Source: Anaerolineaceae bacterium (GTDB taxonomy: Bacteria; Chloroflexota; Anaerolineae; Anaerolineales; Anaerolineaceae). Taken from it: DNA of 7,273 nt. Shown here piece after piece: positions 6,907 to 7,273 of the stretch. How positions within the stretch are numbered: the first letter of the stretch is position 1; the number at the start of each line of letters is the position of its first letter. A program made the translations under genes and the position numbers. Where the stretch lies: positions 1 to 7,273 of the forward strand of contig DPKV01000017.1 in assembly GCA_003542325.1 (NCBI GenBank), given 5' to 3'. Under the pieces are notes generated by a model. The model saw only the letters and a list, made by a program, of their open reading frames with translations. It was not told the origin of the DNA and did not search any database.

Positions 6907-6963
6907 AACCTGTAAAGAGAATCTAATGGAAATCCAATACATTAAGAATAAGATTGAAGGGGT

Positions 6964-6988
6964 AAGATGAAGCATTAGCACTCATCTT
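6964..6988 (+). other. AT-rich imperfect hairpin in the 3' untranslated region
   Basis: AAGATGA (6964-6970) pairs with TCATCTT (6982-6988); a further GC/GC pair inside the loop (6972-6973 with 6978-6979) is possible. A pyrimidine-rich run follows (CTTCTCCTTTTC). It sits between the last transporter-cluster gene and the strong terminator and may help stabilise the 3' end or act as a minor termination site. The stem is weak. Confidence 0.25.
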
Positions 6989-7008
6989 CTTCTCCTTTTC
7001 TATTGAGC

Positions 7009-7044
7009 CAACCCTCCCGTTGAATGCCGGGAGGGTTGTGTTTT
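7009..7044 (+). terminator. Strong intrinsic terminator of the plus-strand cluster
   Basis: CAACCCTCCCG (7009-7019) and CGGGAGGGTTG (7028-7038) form a perfect 11-bp GC-rich stem with an 8-nt loop, followed by TGTTTT. The T-rich side exists only in the plus direction, so it ends the DMT-MFS transcript rather than the convergent gene at the right edge. It lies about 100 nt after the last plus-strand stop codon and 20 nt before the stop codon of the opposing gene. Confidence 0.88.
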
Positions 7045-7063
7045 AAGGATTTACAGTGGGGGA

Positions 7064-7273
7064 TTAGCGCTGGCCGCGATACGACGGTACCGGGATGATC
7101 AGAACTGAACAAAGGCGCTGATCCTGCATCCGGCTGTAGAGACGGGGATCGAGATCTTCCGCGGTGTTTGATGTGGTGATGACGGTAGGCAGCTCCGCGT
7201 TGTAACGGTAATTGAAAAGCTGATAGATTTTTTCCCGTGCCCAGGGTGTCGCCGATTGGGTTCCCAGGTCGTC
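7064..7273 (-). CDS. DnaC/IstB-like AAA+ ATPase, C-terminal fragment
   Basis: Only the last 69 codons are in the window. The fragment opens with DDLG, the Walker B end, followed by a TPWAREKIYQLFNYRYN helix. A sensor-1 strand, TVITTSN, comes next, then LDPRLYSRMQDQRL, which corresponds to the conserved sensor-2/SRxxD region of DnaC-type helicase loaders, and a short strand ending VPSYRGQR. This order and spacing match bacterial DnaC/DnaI-like ATPases that load the replicative helicase, and also the transposition helper IstB. No transposase is seen, and the protein lies beside unrelated chromosomal genes, so a helicase-loader-like role is more likely. The Walker A and any N-terminal domain are outside the window. 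It is convergent with the transporter cluster; I see no T-tract terminator on its own strand. Confidence 0.85.
   Translation of the reverse strand, partial: DDLGTQSATPWAREKIYQLFNYRYNAELPTVITTSNTAEDLDPRLYSRMQDQRLCSVLIIPVPSYRGQR

Noticed and set aside
6926..6970. 14-codon ATG-to-TGA frame after the last plus-strand gene
   Set aside because: It is very short, has only a weak AGAG upstream, and its end overlaps the imperfect hairpin. Nothing supports translation.
7064..7273. IstB helper of an insertion sequence
   Set aside because: The fold is shared with IstB, but no transposase, inverted repeats or target duplications are visible. A chromosomal DnaC-like helicase loader fits better, though the missing N-terminus prevents certainty.

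Overview
The window looks like bacterial chromosome, with about half G+C judged by eye, closely packed genes and no phage or insertion-sequence signature. There is no rRNA or other phylogenetic marker. The overall style (a DnaC-like ATPase ending just downstream, DMT/MFS transporter clusters, GTG/TTG starts) reminds me of Chloroflexota of the Anaerolineae type, but that assignment is a guess from general familiarity.

Left half, minus strand (about 3231 down to 1): a compact copper-homeostasis operon reading csoR (Cu(I)-sensing repressor), copZ (68-aa Cu chaperone) and copA (806-aa P1B-1 Cu+ export ATPase). It is followed 40 nt later by the start of a membrane-anchored protein that runs off the window and may be a rhodanese-like protein. 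The logic is the usual one: Cu(I) releases CsoR from DNA, CopZ carries Cu(I), and CopA pumps it out of the cytoplasm. The promoter is unusually readable. It has TTGACT and TATTAT hexamers with a 17-bp spacer, a perfect 11-bp-arm AT-rich palindrome covering the -10 and most of the spacer, and a C-tract/G-tract CsoR-type operator between the predicted start point and the csoR ribosome binding site. One arm of the palindrome, extended to 14 identical nucleotides, recurs at the copA stop codon just before the edge gene.

Right half, plus strand (3286 to about 7044): an integral-membrane cluster of two tandem EamA/DMT-family transporters overlapping by 8 nt, a 12-TM MFS transporter with a clear motif A, and a small 4-TM glycine-rich protein of unknown function. 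A strong intrinsic terminator closes it at 7009-7044. Substrates of these transporters cannot be read from the sequence.

Right edge, minus strand: the C-terminal 69 residues of a DnaC/IstB-like AAA+ ATPase, convergent with the transporter cluster.

Most of the window is recognisable. The parts that deserve a second look are the two-layer control region at 3168-3231, its repeated 14-mer at 208-221, and the metal-site-less second HMA domain of CopA. I see no clear sign of a wholly new system.
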